A DNA stretch of 64,000 nucleotides from Athripsodes cinereus (lineage: Eukaryota > Arthropoda > Insecta > Trichoptera > Leptoceridae). The stretch lies in assembly GCA_947579605.1 (NCBI GenBank), contig OX388321.1, positions 22,497,614-22,561,613 of the forward strand. Reading direction: 5' to 3'. Made by a program: the position numbers and the translations under genes. This document shows, in pieces, positions 30,847-41,334 of this stretch. Positions within the stretch are counted from its first letter, which is position 1; each line of letters starts with the position of its first letter. The notes below the pieces were generated by a model. It was not told where the DNA came from and did no database searches. It saw nothing but the letters and a program-made list of their open reading frames with translations.

Positions 30847-33708
30847 CTAGGTCTGGTCTGAAAGAAGTGATTCGATTAACTTAAACTTATATACTAACAG
30901 AGATGAGCCAAATACGTCTACAACATCCGCATTTTTGTTTCCAAGACGCTGCAATCTGTTGACAGACGAGTTATAATCATAAGAAGTGTTGGAACTATTA
31001 CAATAAAAAGGTAAAGCCTGTCGAGTAGCCCTTATGGGAACATGAAAATTTAGCTTCGACAATATATCTGGACAATCAAGATTCCCGTGAATTATTTTGT
31101 GTAACAAAATCAAATCACAAAGTACTCTTCTCTCAGTCAGCCCCAACAGACTCAAATGGTTCAATATTGAACTGTAACACATCTCCTCCATAGGGATACC
31201 CAATCTATAATTTATATGTCTAAGAAATCTATGCTCCACCCTGCTCAAATTAGTTTTATGAATCTCAAAACAAGGACTCCAAACAGATGAGTTGTATTCC
31301 AAAATACTGCGTATGAGAGATATATAGAGAATCTTTAGAGTAAATATGTCAGAGAATGGTCTACAAGTTCGGATAACAAATCCCAACATCCTCATGGCTC
31401 TACCACATATGGAATTAATGTGATTAACAAAACTCAGTCTACAGTCCAGTATAACACCCAGGTCTCTAATCTCATCAACCCTCTGCAACTTTAAATCATC
31501 TATTGAATATTCAAATTCAATAGGATGCTTTATGCGGTAAAAATGCATTACCTGACATTTTTTAGAGTTCAGGACTAATTTATTGACTGTGCACCACTCA
31601 CTTAACCTATTGAGATTATCCTGTAGAACATGACAATCATCAATAGTACTCACTGCTTTGTAAATCTTAATATCATCAGCATATATGAGAATTTCCACAT
31701 CAGTGAACACATCCACAACATCATTTATAAAGAGAATGAATAAGGTAGGTCCCAGGTGCGATCCTTGGGGAACTCCGCTAAGAGCTTTGAAGGAGTATGA
31801 TACAGAATCCCCAATTCTAACAGCCAGTCTTCGATTAGTCAAGTAATTGATAAACCAAGTTAACAGCGACCCAGCAACCCCTATGCCACGTAATTTATCC
31901 AACAGGATACCATGATCAACCCTGTCAAAAGCCTTACTAAAGTCAGTATAAATTGAGTCAACCTGTGCCTTGTTTGTCATCGTGTTAAGAATAAAATTTT
32001 CGTAAACCATAAGGTTTGACAAGGTCGATCTCGATGGCATGAATCCATGCTGAGAGTCACTAATAACACTATTTAATGTCGGCGACAACTTTGAGAGTAT
32101 TATTTTCTCAAAAATCTTAGGAACAGCTGACTGTATGCAAATTGGTCTGTAATTAGTTACATCCTGCCTACACCCAGACTTATAAACGGGTATTAAATAA
32201 CTATCTTTCCAACAGTCCGGATACAAACCAGTTGCCAAAGACCTGTTAAAAATTACATACAACGGATATGACAAACTATGTAAGCATTTTTTCAGGAATA
32301 CCGGGGAGATGCCATCAGGCCCACCACTAGACTTAGACTTTAAGTTCCTTATACAATCAACAATATCCCTAATCTCAATACTTACAGAAAACAGTTGCAG
32401 GTTGATCGGAGACACGAAATCAGTATCACCCAACGATGAAGAAGGTCGATCATACACAGTCCCAAAGAAATCCGCAAAGAGATTAGCCATATCAATAGGT
32501 GCGTCAGCAGACTTGTCATTGAACTGCACACAACTAGGCATTCCACTGTCATCAGACTTCAGAGAGTTTGTGAACTTAAAAATATGCTTAGTATTAGTAC
32601 GAACTGTATTCTCAACCTCACAAATGAATTTTCTGTAACAAAGTGCTGTAAGATTTTTACACTCTCTGCGCAACGTCCGAAAGGACTCATAATCACCTTG
32701 ATTTCCTGACATTTTATAAAGCTTATGAATAGTTTTCTTCTCTGAGATTTTTTTCTTTAGATCACTACTAAACCACACAGGATAGTTCGACTGATAGCAA
32801 ACTTTAAATGGAATGTGTTCAGAAATAATTTCATTAATTTTGCCATAAAACAAATCAACATTTTCATTAAGTGACGATTCCTCCAAAAACGACCAATCAA
32901 TATTATAAATTAACCGATTAATCTCCCTGAAGTCAGCCTTGTCATAACAAAGATATTTTCGACATTGCTTCACAACAGGCACGTGCAGATTCTCAATGAC
33001 AATACTCAATGGTGGATGATGAGTATCAACAGAGACAACCGGCTCACAAGATTCACCCACTTTTACACTCAAGTCAGCAGCCAACACAAGATCAAGTATT
33101 CTATCATTATTATTCTTCACGAAGTTTTTCTGGGACATGTTCAAAAAGTTGATTCCCTCCAATAGTGAACTCTCTACCTCAGAGAATGTACCTGCAGGAC
33201 TGACCACGTCCTCTGAATCCTCTTGGGACCAAATGAGGTTAGGTAGATTATAATCTCCAGTAATGAGCAATGGTACCTCCGGGTACAGAGTTCTTAGGTG
33301 TTCCATCACTTCACAGTGATGGTTATATATACTGACAGTTGATGAAGGTGGAATATAAACAGACCCAAAAATAAATCGTTTCCTTCCGACTTTCACCATG
33401 ACAAAAATGTGTTCGACATCATCGTGTTTCAAAATAAGCTGCTTTGCTGGATATTCTCGTCTCACTGCAATCAGAACTCCGCCTCCTCTTATCTTATTAC
33501 TAGTGATAGGAGATCTATCTTTCCGAAACACATTATAAGACGACATACCCAATTCTGAAGTGTTGATATTAGGATGCAGCCAAGTCTCAGTCAACATCAC
33601 CACATCATACGTCACAGATGCTACATTTAATGCAAACAGTTGTAGCTTTGAACAAATACCTCTGACATTTTGATATAGTAAGTTTAAACAGGTGTTTTGT
33701 TTATTCAG
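30847..33708 (-). CDS. LINE ORF2: APE endonuclease-reverse transcriptase
   Basis: The protein nicks target DNA and primes reverse transcription there. Numbering from a GTG at 33615 (922 aa): endonuclease motifs TETWL (9-13), VYIPPS (87-92), GDYNLP (120-125) and the His block THHPP (198-202). Reverse transcriptase motifs: NYRPI (488-492), the first catalytic Asp in YTDFSKAFD (556-564), SGVPQGS (613-619) and YADD (645-648), then the thumb and a C-terminal tail. The frame stays open upstream: YQNVRG with the catalytic Asn lies before the GTG, and the 31 codons from 33708 contain no ATG. The first in-frame ATG is inside VVMLTETWL, too late for an active endonuclease. No stops or frame breaks. Open frame in this phase starts at 33789, overlapping ORF1. 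Confidence 0.95.
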   Translation of the reverse strand: MNKQNTCLNLLYQNVRGICSKLQLFALNVASVTYDVVMLTETWLHPNINTSELGMSSYNVFRKDRSPITSNKIRGGGVLIAVRREYPAKQLILKHDDVEHIFVMVKVGRKRFIFGSVYIPPSSTVSIYNHHCEVMEHLRTLYPEVPLLITGDYNLPNLIWSQEDSEDVVSPAGTFSEVESSLLEGINFLNMSQKNFVKNNNDRILDLVLAADLSVKVGESCEPVVSVDTHHPPLSIVIENLHVPVVKQCRKYLCYDKADFREINRLIYNIDWSFLEESSLNENVDLFYGKINEIISEHIPFKVCYQSNYPVWFSSDLKKKISEKKTIHKLYKMSGNQGDYESFRTLRRECKNLTALCYRKFICEVENTVRTNTKHIFKFTNSLKSDDSGMPSCVQFNDKSADAPIDMANLFADFFGTVYDRPSSSLGDTDFVSPINLQLFSVSIEIRDIVDCIRNLKSKSSGGPDGISPVFLKKCLHSLSYPLYVIFNRSLATGLYPDCWKDSYLIPVYKSGCRQDVTNYRPICIQSAVPKIFEKIILSKLSPTLNSVISDSQHGFMPSRSTLSNLMVYENFILNTMTNKAQVDSIYTDFSKAFDRVDHGILLDKLRGIGVAGSLLTWFINYLTNRRLAVRIGDSVSYSFKALSGVPQGSHLGPTLFILFINDVVDVFTDVEILIYADDIKIYKAVSTIDDCHVLQDNLNRLSEWCTVNKLVLNSKKCQVMHFYRIKHPIEFEYSIDDLKLQRVDEIRDLGVILDCRLSFVNHINSICGRAMRMLGFVIRTCRPFSDIFTLKILYISLIRSILEYNSSVWSPCFEIHKTNLSRVEHRFLRHINYRLGIPMEEMCYSSILNHLSLLGLTERRVLCDLILLHKIIHGNLDCPDILSKLNFHVPIRATRQALPFYCNSSNTSYDYNSSVNRLQRLGNKNADVVDVFGSSLLVYKFKLIESLLSDQT

Positions 33709-34499
33709 TTTTTTTGAAATTTCCTTGCAATAATTGGCTTCCCTGCAGTGTATTTTATAAAAAGGTCCAACTCTCCATTCTTCTTCCTCTCAGACAATTC
33801 AGTCTTTAACTTATTCATTTCAGTTACTTGCATAGGAGTTAAATCGGTAAATATTCGTATATTCTTGTCAGCAATATTTCTCTTACCCCTTAAGATATCA
33901 AAAACTTGATCACGAGACTTAAGGAATACTTTGATAGGTCTGGTTCTCCCGTCTGATCTACGCCCCAGTCTCTTGCATCTTATCATCTTCTCATCATTTA
34001 GACTAGGATCAATCTTACTTAGAATTGAAGAAAGAACAACCTTGTCAAACCCCCCAGATTCGGCAACATCAGCAATATGATTCTCTTCAACATTACAAAT
34101 TATTATGTTTTTCTGGCGCCTGATTCTTTCCTCAACCTCATCCAGCACCAAAGATGTCTGACAAGGGCCAGTACTAGTTTCTGTGTTTTCCAACAAAGTT
34201 ATACGATTTTTTAGTTCATTATTTTCACGTTCAAGGCCATCTATCTTGCTGTTCAACAAATTAAATTGTGATTCAAATAGTGAGGTCAAGTTCCGATTTG
34301 AAGCAATCATCTCATCTTTCAGTGCAGTAAATTTTTCTTCAACAAACAATTTAATATCAGCTGTTATTTTCTCTATTAGGTAATTATCATTTGACCTGAT
34401 GTCGTTTTTAGTGACACCCTTGTCAGTCGCATATTGAGTGCCTCCTGGTACGGGAGACTGCGATTTGGTATTATTACCTCTAGTCTGATATTTATTCAT
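33705..34499 (-). CDS. LINE ORF1: coiled-coil RNA-binding protein
   Basis: 264 aa from an ATG, ending TGA. The N-terminal ~45 residues are polar. Residues about 45-105 are a likely coiled coil (LFESQFNLLNSKIDGLEREN and NRITLLENTE heptads). Residues about 130-215 (RRQKNIIICNVEE..., MIRCKRLGRR..., RPIKVFLKS...) resemble the RRM-like domain of LINE ORF1 proteins. A basic C-terminal part follows. The role is RNA binding and RNP assembly by analogy with L1/CR1 ORF1. The last codons before the stop form A_AAA_AAC. Confidence 0.85.
   Translation of the reverse strand: MNKYQTRGNNTKSQSPVPGGTQYATDKGVTKNDIRSNDNYLIEKITADIKLFVEEKFTALKDEMIASNRNLTSLFESQFNLLNSKIDGLERENNELKNRITLLENTETSTGPCQTSLVLDEVEERIRRQKNIIICNVEENHIADVAESGGFDKVVLSSILSKIDPSLNDEKMIRCKRLGRRSDGRTRPIKVFLKSRDQVFDILRGKRNIADKNIRIFTDLTPMQVTEMNKLKTELSERKKNGELDLFIKYTAGKPIIARKFQKN
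33708..33714 (-). promoter_or_regulatory. candidate -1 ribosomal frameshift site
   Basis: The minus strand reads A AAA AAC in the ORF1 frame, immediately followed by the ORF1 stop TGA. The -1 frame continues uninterrupted into ORF2. A_AAA_AAC is an established slippery heptamer. No clear downstream pseudoknot was made out; a GTTTAAAC palindrome lies about 20 nt downstream. Confidence 0.5.
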
Positions 34500-35060
34500 T
34501 TTGGATCAATTAAATCAAATATATTATATATTAAATGTGTATTACGAAAAACAATGGTCCAATGATTGAAGTACAATATGACTTAGTGTTATGTGTGCAT
34601 TATCAAAAGCGCCTGCATATATGCAACATCAGTATCATTAATGACACTTGCGTCTATTGGTGTGAAATGACGACACTTATTTTGATACTGATTGGCTGGT
34701 GTTCTGAAGTCACTTTTCAGTGTATGACAATGAATCTACTTTCAAAGAAAAAATTAAAAATTCATAACTATCACTAATATGATACTATTTCACAGTTATT
34801 GCAAATTGAAATTTATCACAGTTTTAGTATCCAATAAATAAAATCACTCGCGAATATATTTTCAGTTCAAGCACATCAAACACAGATAGCAGATTTGACA
34901 GTTCAAAATTTTGAAACTGATTTTATTAGCTATATTTCACAATCTCGACAACTAAAATTATAGAAAAATCATAATCCAGTAAATAAAATCACTTATACTT
35001 GTTATTGGTTGACAGAATGATCAAAAACGAACAAAAAAAACAAAAATTAAACTGGAGAAT
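34500..35060 (-). other. probable LINE 5' UTR
   Basis: AT-rich leader upstream of ORF1. A 20-nt motif, AGTGATTTTATTTACTGGAT / AGTGATTTTATTTATTGGAT (minus), occurs twice about 137 bp apart (34970s and 34830s), suggesting a partial internal repeat such as a 5' UTR monomer. The boundary is uncertain. Confidence 0.4.
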
Positions 35061-35130
35061 AAAATAGTACGTCTATCTCAAACTTGACAGATTTGACAGA
35101 TGTGTTATGTTAAACTAACAAAAGAATGTG

Positions 35131-35229
35131 AGAACAGACTGTGCAAACTCCTTTTAGTAGGAAACAGGAAAGGTGTTCCGATGGTTACGAATCGGCTTAG
35201 GCTGGTTTAAAGAAGTTTGCACAGTCTAT
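35131..35229. mobile_element. short TIR element (99 bp)
   Basis: AGACTGTGCAAACTCCTTT at the left and its inverse with one change at the right (AAAGAAGTTTGCACAGTCT). The centre contains ACGAATCGGCTTAGGCTGG, similar to ACGAATTGGCGCTAGGCTGG in the MITE at 13.56 kb, which hints at relation. No TSD seen. Confidence 0.6.
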
Positions 35230-36100
35230 TGGTTGCTTGTAAGAGGTGGCTGTTGTGTAATATACTCGACTAACGAATAAAGTTTTAAGCAAATTGTTGT
35301 TAAAAATGTTCGATGTGTATCTGTTAAGCAGAACTATAATCTTTGTATATGAAAAAAAAATGTTTAACCATACCACACTACAAAAATTAAGTACATACCT
35401 ATGTTAATAATCATTTCTCAAATGACCCTTTGAAGAGGTCGAATAACCGTTAAACGGCGCCTAGACAACTGCTATCATCTACAATTTCCTTGTTCTAAAA
35501 TATATTTGAATTCCAATGTCATGTTTTTTCTTTATTGATTAGGCTAAGCCTGATCCCGAAGAATATATAATTCAATTTATGCAAAGGGCAAACAATAAAT
35601 TCTAAGTTTTGAAATTCCATATTTCTCGTTAAGTATAATTATTTGTGCAAAATAATTTAACATCAAAATAATACTGTTAAAAAATATCATAATATATAAC
35701 AATTTGTATTTCAAATGAACGAGAAATTCCATATCAGTATATTATGTAGATATACCTAATTTAAATATGCTTAATTAAAACTATTTCTCTTAATAAGAAT
35801 TTAAAATGGATTTTTGTGATAATCATGCAATTTACATATTTTGACACGTCTCCTTTTTACACACATCGCTAAAGGTTGGATTAATAATTTCGTCAGGGTT
35901 GCCAGTAACCGATTTAATTAGAGAAATTAATTAATTCTTGGAATAAAACTATTAATTATAATATATCTTTAATTCTACATCCCTTGTGAGATGAGATATT
36001 TAAACGGGACAGGATGTTTGAGAATAAACATCTTGCTGATTACACTATACACAAATTGCTAATGAGATATGTATGTAGGTGCACTTGTAAGTGTTATGAG
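35230..36100. other. no recognised feature
   Basis: AT-rich; nothing identified. Confidence 0.4.
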
Positions 36101-36104
36101 GCAA

Positions 36105-36350
36105 AGAATTGGTCTCCCACCCTTTTCCTTAAGTTTTAGAATTTCCTGTAAAAGGCAGGTGTTCGTAAAAATTAAGTCATTTTACATCTTAAATTTACCG
36201 ATGAGGTTTGCCTTCTCAGTAAGGACAGGTTGCATCATTATTACACACATACATAAATAAATTAACATTTACAAAATATACAGTCTATATGTATAATTTT
36301 GCAATCATGACATCTTCTTAATGTGGAGTAGCCAGCGGATGAACTCTAAG
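36105..36350. repeat. K repeat 5' part and an inverted scrap
   Basis: 36105-36235 is K in minus sense (GGTCTCCCACCCTTTTCC, TGTAAAAGGCAGGTGTTCG, ACCGATGAGGTTTGCC). 36318-36350 (AATGTGGAGTAGCCAGCGG) is the opposite orientation. Confidence 0.65.
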
Positions 36351-36379
36351 TAGATAGATTCATAATGAAAACTTCTACT

Positions 36380-36620
36380 TAACCCTCACGGCATACCCTT
36401 CTTGTTGGGTAACCAGCAGGGCTAACTGCATGTAAAAAGCATGCAGGTTGTCTCCTCTGTGCCAAAAAAAAGACGGACAGGATAGATAATTGAATTGTAG
36501 ATGTTAATTAACAGCTGCATTTTAAAGGACACTCGAAAACTTACAGAAAAGAGTGGAAGAACTATTTTTCAACGTAACTCCACATGGAAAATCTAACAAA
36601 CCGTGGAACATTTAGAATAG
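36380..36620 (+). repeat. K repeat copy
   Basis: CCTCACGGCATACCCTTCTT, AACCAGCAGGGCTAACTGCA, TTTTAAAGGACACTCGAAAA, CTTACAGAAAAGAGTGG. Near full length, diverged in the middle. Confidence 0.7.
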
Positions 36621-36659
36621 AATAAGTAAATTCTAGTCTTTTTTGTTTTATTTAAAGCG

Positions 36660-36901
36660 TTTTGTAGGAGGCGAGTTTTAGAAAAATCTTGGTTGGGTCA
36701 TGCTTTGAGAATGCTCAACAATAGTTGCCCAAAAATGACACTGTACTTTCATCCACAGGATTTCGACGTCCCGGGCCTCTCTCTTTCACAATACATCGTT
36801 CCTAGGACGTGACATAAGAGCGATAGGGGAGTCGTGGCAAGAGAAGGCTTAAATGGAATTTCGTTTCTGCCCTGTGCTTCCAAAAGAAGCATTAAATGGT
36901 G

Positions 36902-36910
<9 letters not shown>
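36660..36910 (+). pseudogene. RTE-like LINE 3' scrap, family B
   Basis: TTGGGTCATGCTTTGAGAAT, CATCCACAGGATTTCGACGT, TTCACAATACATCGTTCCTA and CTGCCCTGTGCTTCCAAAAG match family B; broken frames. Confidence 0.75.

Positions 36911-36940
<30 letters not shown>
36905..36940 (+). repeat. GA microsatellite
   Basis: An (AG)n run with occasional A insertions immediately follows the family B 3' end, where an RTE tail would be expected. Confidence 0.85.
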
Positions 36941-37399
36941 GCAATGATACTTTTTCATGTAGGTACCTATGAAGATGTTTATGGTACAAGTAACGAGTAG
37001 CTACACATAGAGTTAAAAAAGTGTATAGACCATTGAACATTGTAGATAGATGGAAGGATACGTGGACGTTTTCAGTCCTTGACATCCTTATTTATGGATC
37101 CCTTTTCATTTCTTCCTTATCTCCCTCCATTTCCTATAATTCCTTTCCTTCCCTTCAGTATGTACATACTTATATTTGTTCGCTCTGTTTCCACGCTCTT
37201 CGCGGCTAACGGATTTATTGCCCCCAAACGAAGATGAAAAGTATTTTAGGCTATATAACTACATATAAATGTACTCGTACAAATATACCTACCAATTTAT
37301 ACATTATATCATTACTATTTACTTTCTATCTATTTATGCCTTGAACACCAGAATCTAATGGCGTCAATTTAGTTTTAGAACCTGAATAACATCACATGT

Positions 37400-37600
37400 A
37401 TAGACAGTTCACACAGATCGAGCATATCCTAAACTAAGTATTGTATTATGGTTACTAACGCGACGATACACATATATACAATGCAATAAACACATAAGTA
37501 CATGTAACACCCAGACCCAAGACAATTTAAAAAAGGTCCCCCTTAATATTCATACATTAATTTGGGACTAGCTCGATCTGTATGAATCGTCCGTACAAGT
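37400..37600 (-). mobile_element. SINE3 body plus second SINE3 3' end
   Basis: 37400-37545 (CAGTTCACACAGATCGAGCA, TACTAACGCGACGATACACA, TGTAACACCCAGACCCAAGA) is SINE3 in minus sense. 37555-37605 (TTTGGGACTAGCTCGATCTG, TGAATCGTCCGTAC) is another 3' end in plus sense. Confidence 0.75.
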
Positions 37601-37604
37601 TAAA

Positions 37605-38435
37605 AAAATATAGACAAAAAATCACGTAGCATCTTCGTATTATTTTAACTCGACATCAAACATGGTCATTTCAGCGATGAGATATACCAACCATCTTTAA
37701 TGTCGTTTTTATTAGCACAGAATCTATATATCTATTACTTTGGCTACCCAAGAAAATGTTGTGAAGGTAAAAAACATAGATATTTTTCTTACGCATAATA
37801 TTATTTTAAATCGGTTTTTAATTTATCTTTCTGAAATTTTCGTCGAGGCTTTCATCCGAAAAAGTTTATATACGTGTTTTGATTTTTATTTTTAAATTAT
37901 TATTTAATATGTAAATATGAAAACTTTTCGGGTAGCAGCATCACTTAGCGTACTGGTATTAAGCTTTCAAGACGAAGTTTCGATGTCGGTTGAAGTTTAT
38001 TTAGGGGGAGGATTTTGTAATTAATTTATTTATTAATTTAAACCCGCCGCTATAAAATAGATAATTTAATTTCGTGATATTATTATTTTAAGTAACAAAA
38101 CTGTTTAAATTAATAGATATATTATTATAAGCGGATAATCTAATTCATATTCAAATAGTTTTTCAAACACATTAAAACCAATTAAAATATGTAGTACATT
38201 ATCAAACAAAGCTCTGTGCTTTAGGAATGTTTCTTACGATTTTTGATCCTTGGCGACTACAATGTTATGTATAACCTTCGTCTCTATAAAATTAAATAGA
38301 TTTTTATTTTTCTATTTTCATCTACAATATTCTGCATGTGAGAGTAAAACTTATCTTTATCAAATTTTGCCCAAATTGACTTATGAACATAGTTTCAGTA
38401 GTCCTTGTTATGCTCTTTTCGATGGCATATTCTAC
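37605..38435. other. no recognised feature
   Basis: AT-rich; no gene; a possible K scrap (37715-37775) is too weak to call. Confidence 0.35.
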
Positions 38436-38439
38436 TACT

Positions 38440-38795
38440 ACTATTACTACCATTCAGGCATATACCACACGTGGAGTAGCCAGCAGACAAGCTGCATGTA
38501 CTAAACATGCAAGCCATCTTCTCTGTGCCAACAAAAAATAAGACATTAAGGATGATTGGCAAACCTCATAGTTGAATTTCATATGTAAAATGTCTTTATT
38601 TTTCTATCATATTCATCTATATAATAAACAAGTTTTTTTTTAATTTAAAATGTAAAATATGGAGCACTATTAGTTTTCACATACTATGATTGTGTAAATA
38701 ATCAATTATCAATGTCGCGTAAGTAGGACCCATAATACAAGACTGATATTTTAGTTTGGGACTAGCTCTAACTGTGTGAATTGTCTTTACATGTT
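38440..38795 (+). repeat. K repeat followed by SINE3 scrap
   Basis: 38455-38600 is K (ATACCACACGTGGAGTAGCC, ACATGCAAGCCATCTTCTCT, GGATGATTGGCAAACCTC) preceded by CTACTACTACTATTACTACC, the inverted TAG-type tail. 38695-38795 is the SINE3 3' body (ACCCATAATACAAGACTGAT, TTTGGGACTAGCTC). Confidence 0.75.
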
Positions 38796-38834
38796 ATGTT
38801 ATAGAAAAGTGGTTAGCCACAACTGATTTAATTT

Positions 38835-39215
38835 TTTCTAAACTTTGAGATATTCGAATACGTGACATTTATACAAACGAAACTTGGACGTGGCTGAAGA
38901 AGGACGAGATTGGAATAAATGCTGTGGAGATGCGTTCACTGAAAAGAATGGTTGGTAAAACGTTACCAGATAAAGTGAAGAATGAGGATATCAGGAGAAT
39001 GATCGGATATGAGAGGAGTGTTGTGGACAGAATGCGTGTAAACAAGTCAAGATTGTTTGGACATGTTGAGCGAATGCACGATAAAAGAGGATGTATTTAT
39101 TTGAACGAGGGGGTGTGAGGAAGCGCGGACGTACAAGAACCACGTGGTTTGATCCGTTCTCTCTGCCTACCCCACCTGGGACACGGCGTGAGGGTAAAGT
39201 ATAGTAGAATACATT
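38835..39215 (+). pseudogene. RTE-like LINE 3' remnant, family A (longer copy)
   Basis: Frames give NETWTWLKKDEIGINAVEMR, RSLKRMVGKTLPDKVKNEDI and RMRVNKSRLFGHVERMHDKR, then a shift at GGTGTGAGGAAGCGCGGACG and loss of the middle before CTCTGCCTACCCCACCTGGG. It reaches further upstream than most family A copies; compare 58.62 kb. Confidence 0.8.
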
Positions 39216-39529
39216 TATGTACGAATGAAGTAAAAAGTAATCTGACGGTTATACTGCTGATCTTCTTAAGGAGTAACAGATTTGTAGAAGATATGAATAT
39301 AAAATATATTATATATTATAATTACTGTTTTTATGATTAAAACTTTACGTAAATATCTTTAATGTTACAAGGAAATACTAAAACGTATGCGAAATTACAA
39401 TAAAAATAAATTAATTTCAATCTTAAAATAACTTTTTAGCACCTTTATGCTTCATGTTACATTACATCGCACATTAAAAACTATATTGTCATAAGATAAA
39501 ATTATTATGATGATAAAATGTCTCTTTTG

Positions 39530-40100
39530 AGCACCCGGCAAAAACTTGGTCTCCCCATTTTCTTCCGTAAGTTTCAAAGTGTCCTACTTAAATCAGGTAT
39601 TAGAAAACACGAATACATTTTACATCTTAATTTCAGCGATGAGGTTTATCACCCAACCTGAATGTTATAACTTTTATTGGCATGAAAATGTTTACTTTCA
39701 TGTTTGCTACTTGCAGTTGGTCCGCTGGCTACCCTATTTGTGGGAGATGACGTGATGGGATGGTTGGAAATAATTGGATTATTTTTTTTGAAGAAAAACC
39801 TCTTAGTTGACGTTCTGTTTTTTCAAATAAAATACTTTCTGATAAAATGTTTCCGCGGAGCACCTGGCAAAGTATTGATTTTCCACACTCTTCCGTTAGT
39901 TTTCGAGTGTGGTGTAAAAAGCAGGTGTTCGAAAAATTAAAACATTGCACACCTTAAATTCAGTGATTAAGATTGCCGCTCATCTTGAATTTCGTAGTTT
40001 TTTTTATTGGCATCGAGGAGATAGATTACAAGTTTATTATATACAGCTGGTCAGCTGGCTGCCCCACTTGTGGAATGTGCCACGATGTTATAGTAATAAA
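39530..40100 (-). repeat. two near-full K repeats in tandem orientation
   Basis: 39530-39765 and 39855-40100 each run from GAGCACCCGGCAAA / GGAGCACCTGGCAAAG through CGAGTGTGGTGTAAAAAGCA to a CACTTGTGGAATGTGCC-type end. These two define the K outer end best (CCGCGGAGCACCTGGC). Confidence 0.8.
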
Positions 40101-40104
40101 CTTA

Positions 40105-40560
40105 CTGTTTGTTAAAAGCGGAAAAGAAATGAAATTAAATTAAAAAAATGGAATTTACCAAATCGCTTCTATATGACACAATTATACAAAAAATGCAACA
40201 CTTTTTAATTTAAATTATTTTTCAACTAACTCGTTTTAGTTTCGATAGTACGAGATACAGTCGAGTGATTGCGTGTGTAAAGGGCGTTACGTCAAGTATT
40301 CCTGTTTATTACACATCGTGATCACTATCTCGTCACAAATATCCCTTTAACCAGCTAACTTCTCGTAGTAGAGGCGATATAAATTTTGTTAATTTATTTA
40401 ATTGAAAGCCTTTACTTCTTCAGTCATGTATTATTACTTTTTTAAATTTAAGTTCGTTAACGAAAAAATCACGACCATCTTTAATTTAACAATTTTCAAT
40501 ATCACGATCTTTTGATTAACGAGTAATTGTTAAAGAGTTAATGATCAAAAGAAATATCTA
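40105..40560. other. no recognised feature
   Basis: AT-rich; nothing identified. Confidence 0.4.
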
Positions 40561-40564
40561 TTTA

Positions 40565-41120
40565 ATCTATTCATTCATACCATCACGGCATTCCACACAA
40601 ATGGGGAAACCAGCGGACCAACTGGATGAAATGAACAAGCCACTAATATTGCATCTTGAAAGAGGATATTAAACCTGCAAATAGTGGAATAACTATATAC
40701 TGTGTTTCATTATAAAATTACTGCAAATTGTAAATTAAGTTTTCACAATATAGGTTTTTTTTTCATCATTAAAAATTAGAAACAAATTGTTTCGCCCTTG
40801 TTCCGTAACATAGTTCGCGTAAGTGTCAGCTAAGAGACCCTTCTGGTTACGTAGGCTAAGAGACCAGAAGGGAAAAGACCTATGGAACCTTCAATTAACA
40901 TTTATGGATGACTATCGCATTGCTCGATACTCTCCGTGCATCCTATCAAGCGGACCAACTGCAAGAAACAAACATGCAAGTTGACCTTTCCATGCCGATA
41001 AAAGTTCTAGAGTTGGTGGCATCGCTGAACAGACGGTGTTAAATTAATGGATAAACGTGATGTTTTTCAAAAACCTGCGTTTTACAGGTTACTCAAATCT
41101 TACAATAAGGGTTTCCCTGG
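40565..41120 (+). repeat. two K-related repeats
   Basis: 40565-40700 starts CCATCACGGCATTCCACACA. 40790-41120 begins with the same extra upstream segment as 19.44 kb (CGCCCTTGTTCCGTAACATA, ATGGATGACTATCGCATTGC) and then K (CAAGCGGACCAACTGCAAG, AAAACCTGCGTTTTACAGG). Confidence 0.65.
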
Positions 41121-41334
41121 ATGTTTTAAATCATTCAGACTCAAAGAGACAAAAAAAAATCATTCAAGGGGGGGGGCTTGCCTTAAGGAATTTGCCTTAA
41201 GGGCTTTTCGCGACACAAAATTCTCCTAAATTAAACCTTTTTTGTCGCTTGGAGGAGTTACTCACAACAAGGCACTACTCACAACTACAATTTTTTTTTT
41301 TTTTTTTATTTATTTTCTTCGACCTCCATAGGCT

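Larger units (their letters stand above)
30541..35060 (-). mobile_element. apparently intact CR1/Jockey-group LINE
   Basis: The unit holds ORF1 (34499-33705), ORF2 (overlapping, to 30847), a ~300-nt 3' UTR and a terminal hairpin GGCAATTGCC with (AAAT)n tail at 30541-30580. Neither ORF has an internal stop. The 5' limit is uncertain (about 35.0 kb) and no TSD was found. Layout and motifs fit the CR1/Daphne/Crack side of the Jockey superfamily; the clade is not resolved. It is the youngest-looking autonomous element in the window. Confidence 0.88.

Noticed and set aside
32309..33165. Plus-strand frames within 30.8-33.6 kb
   Set aside because: Antisense shadows of the LINE ORF2.
36749..37085. 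Two frames rich in SLSLSLSL
   Set aside because: Antisense translation of the GA microsatellite.
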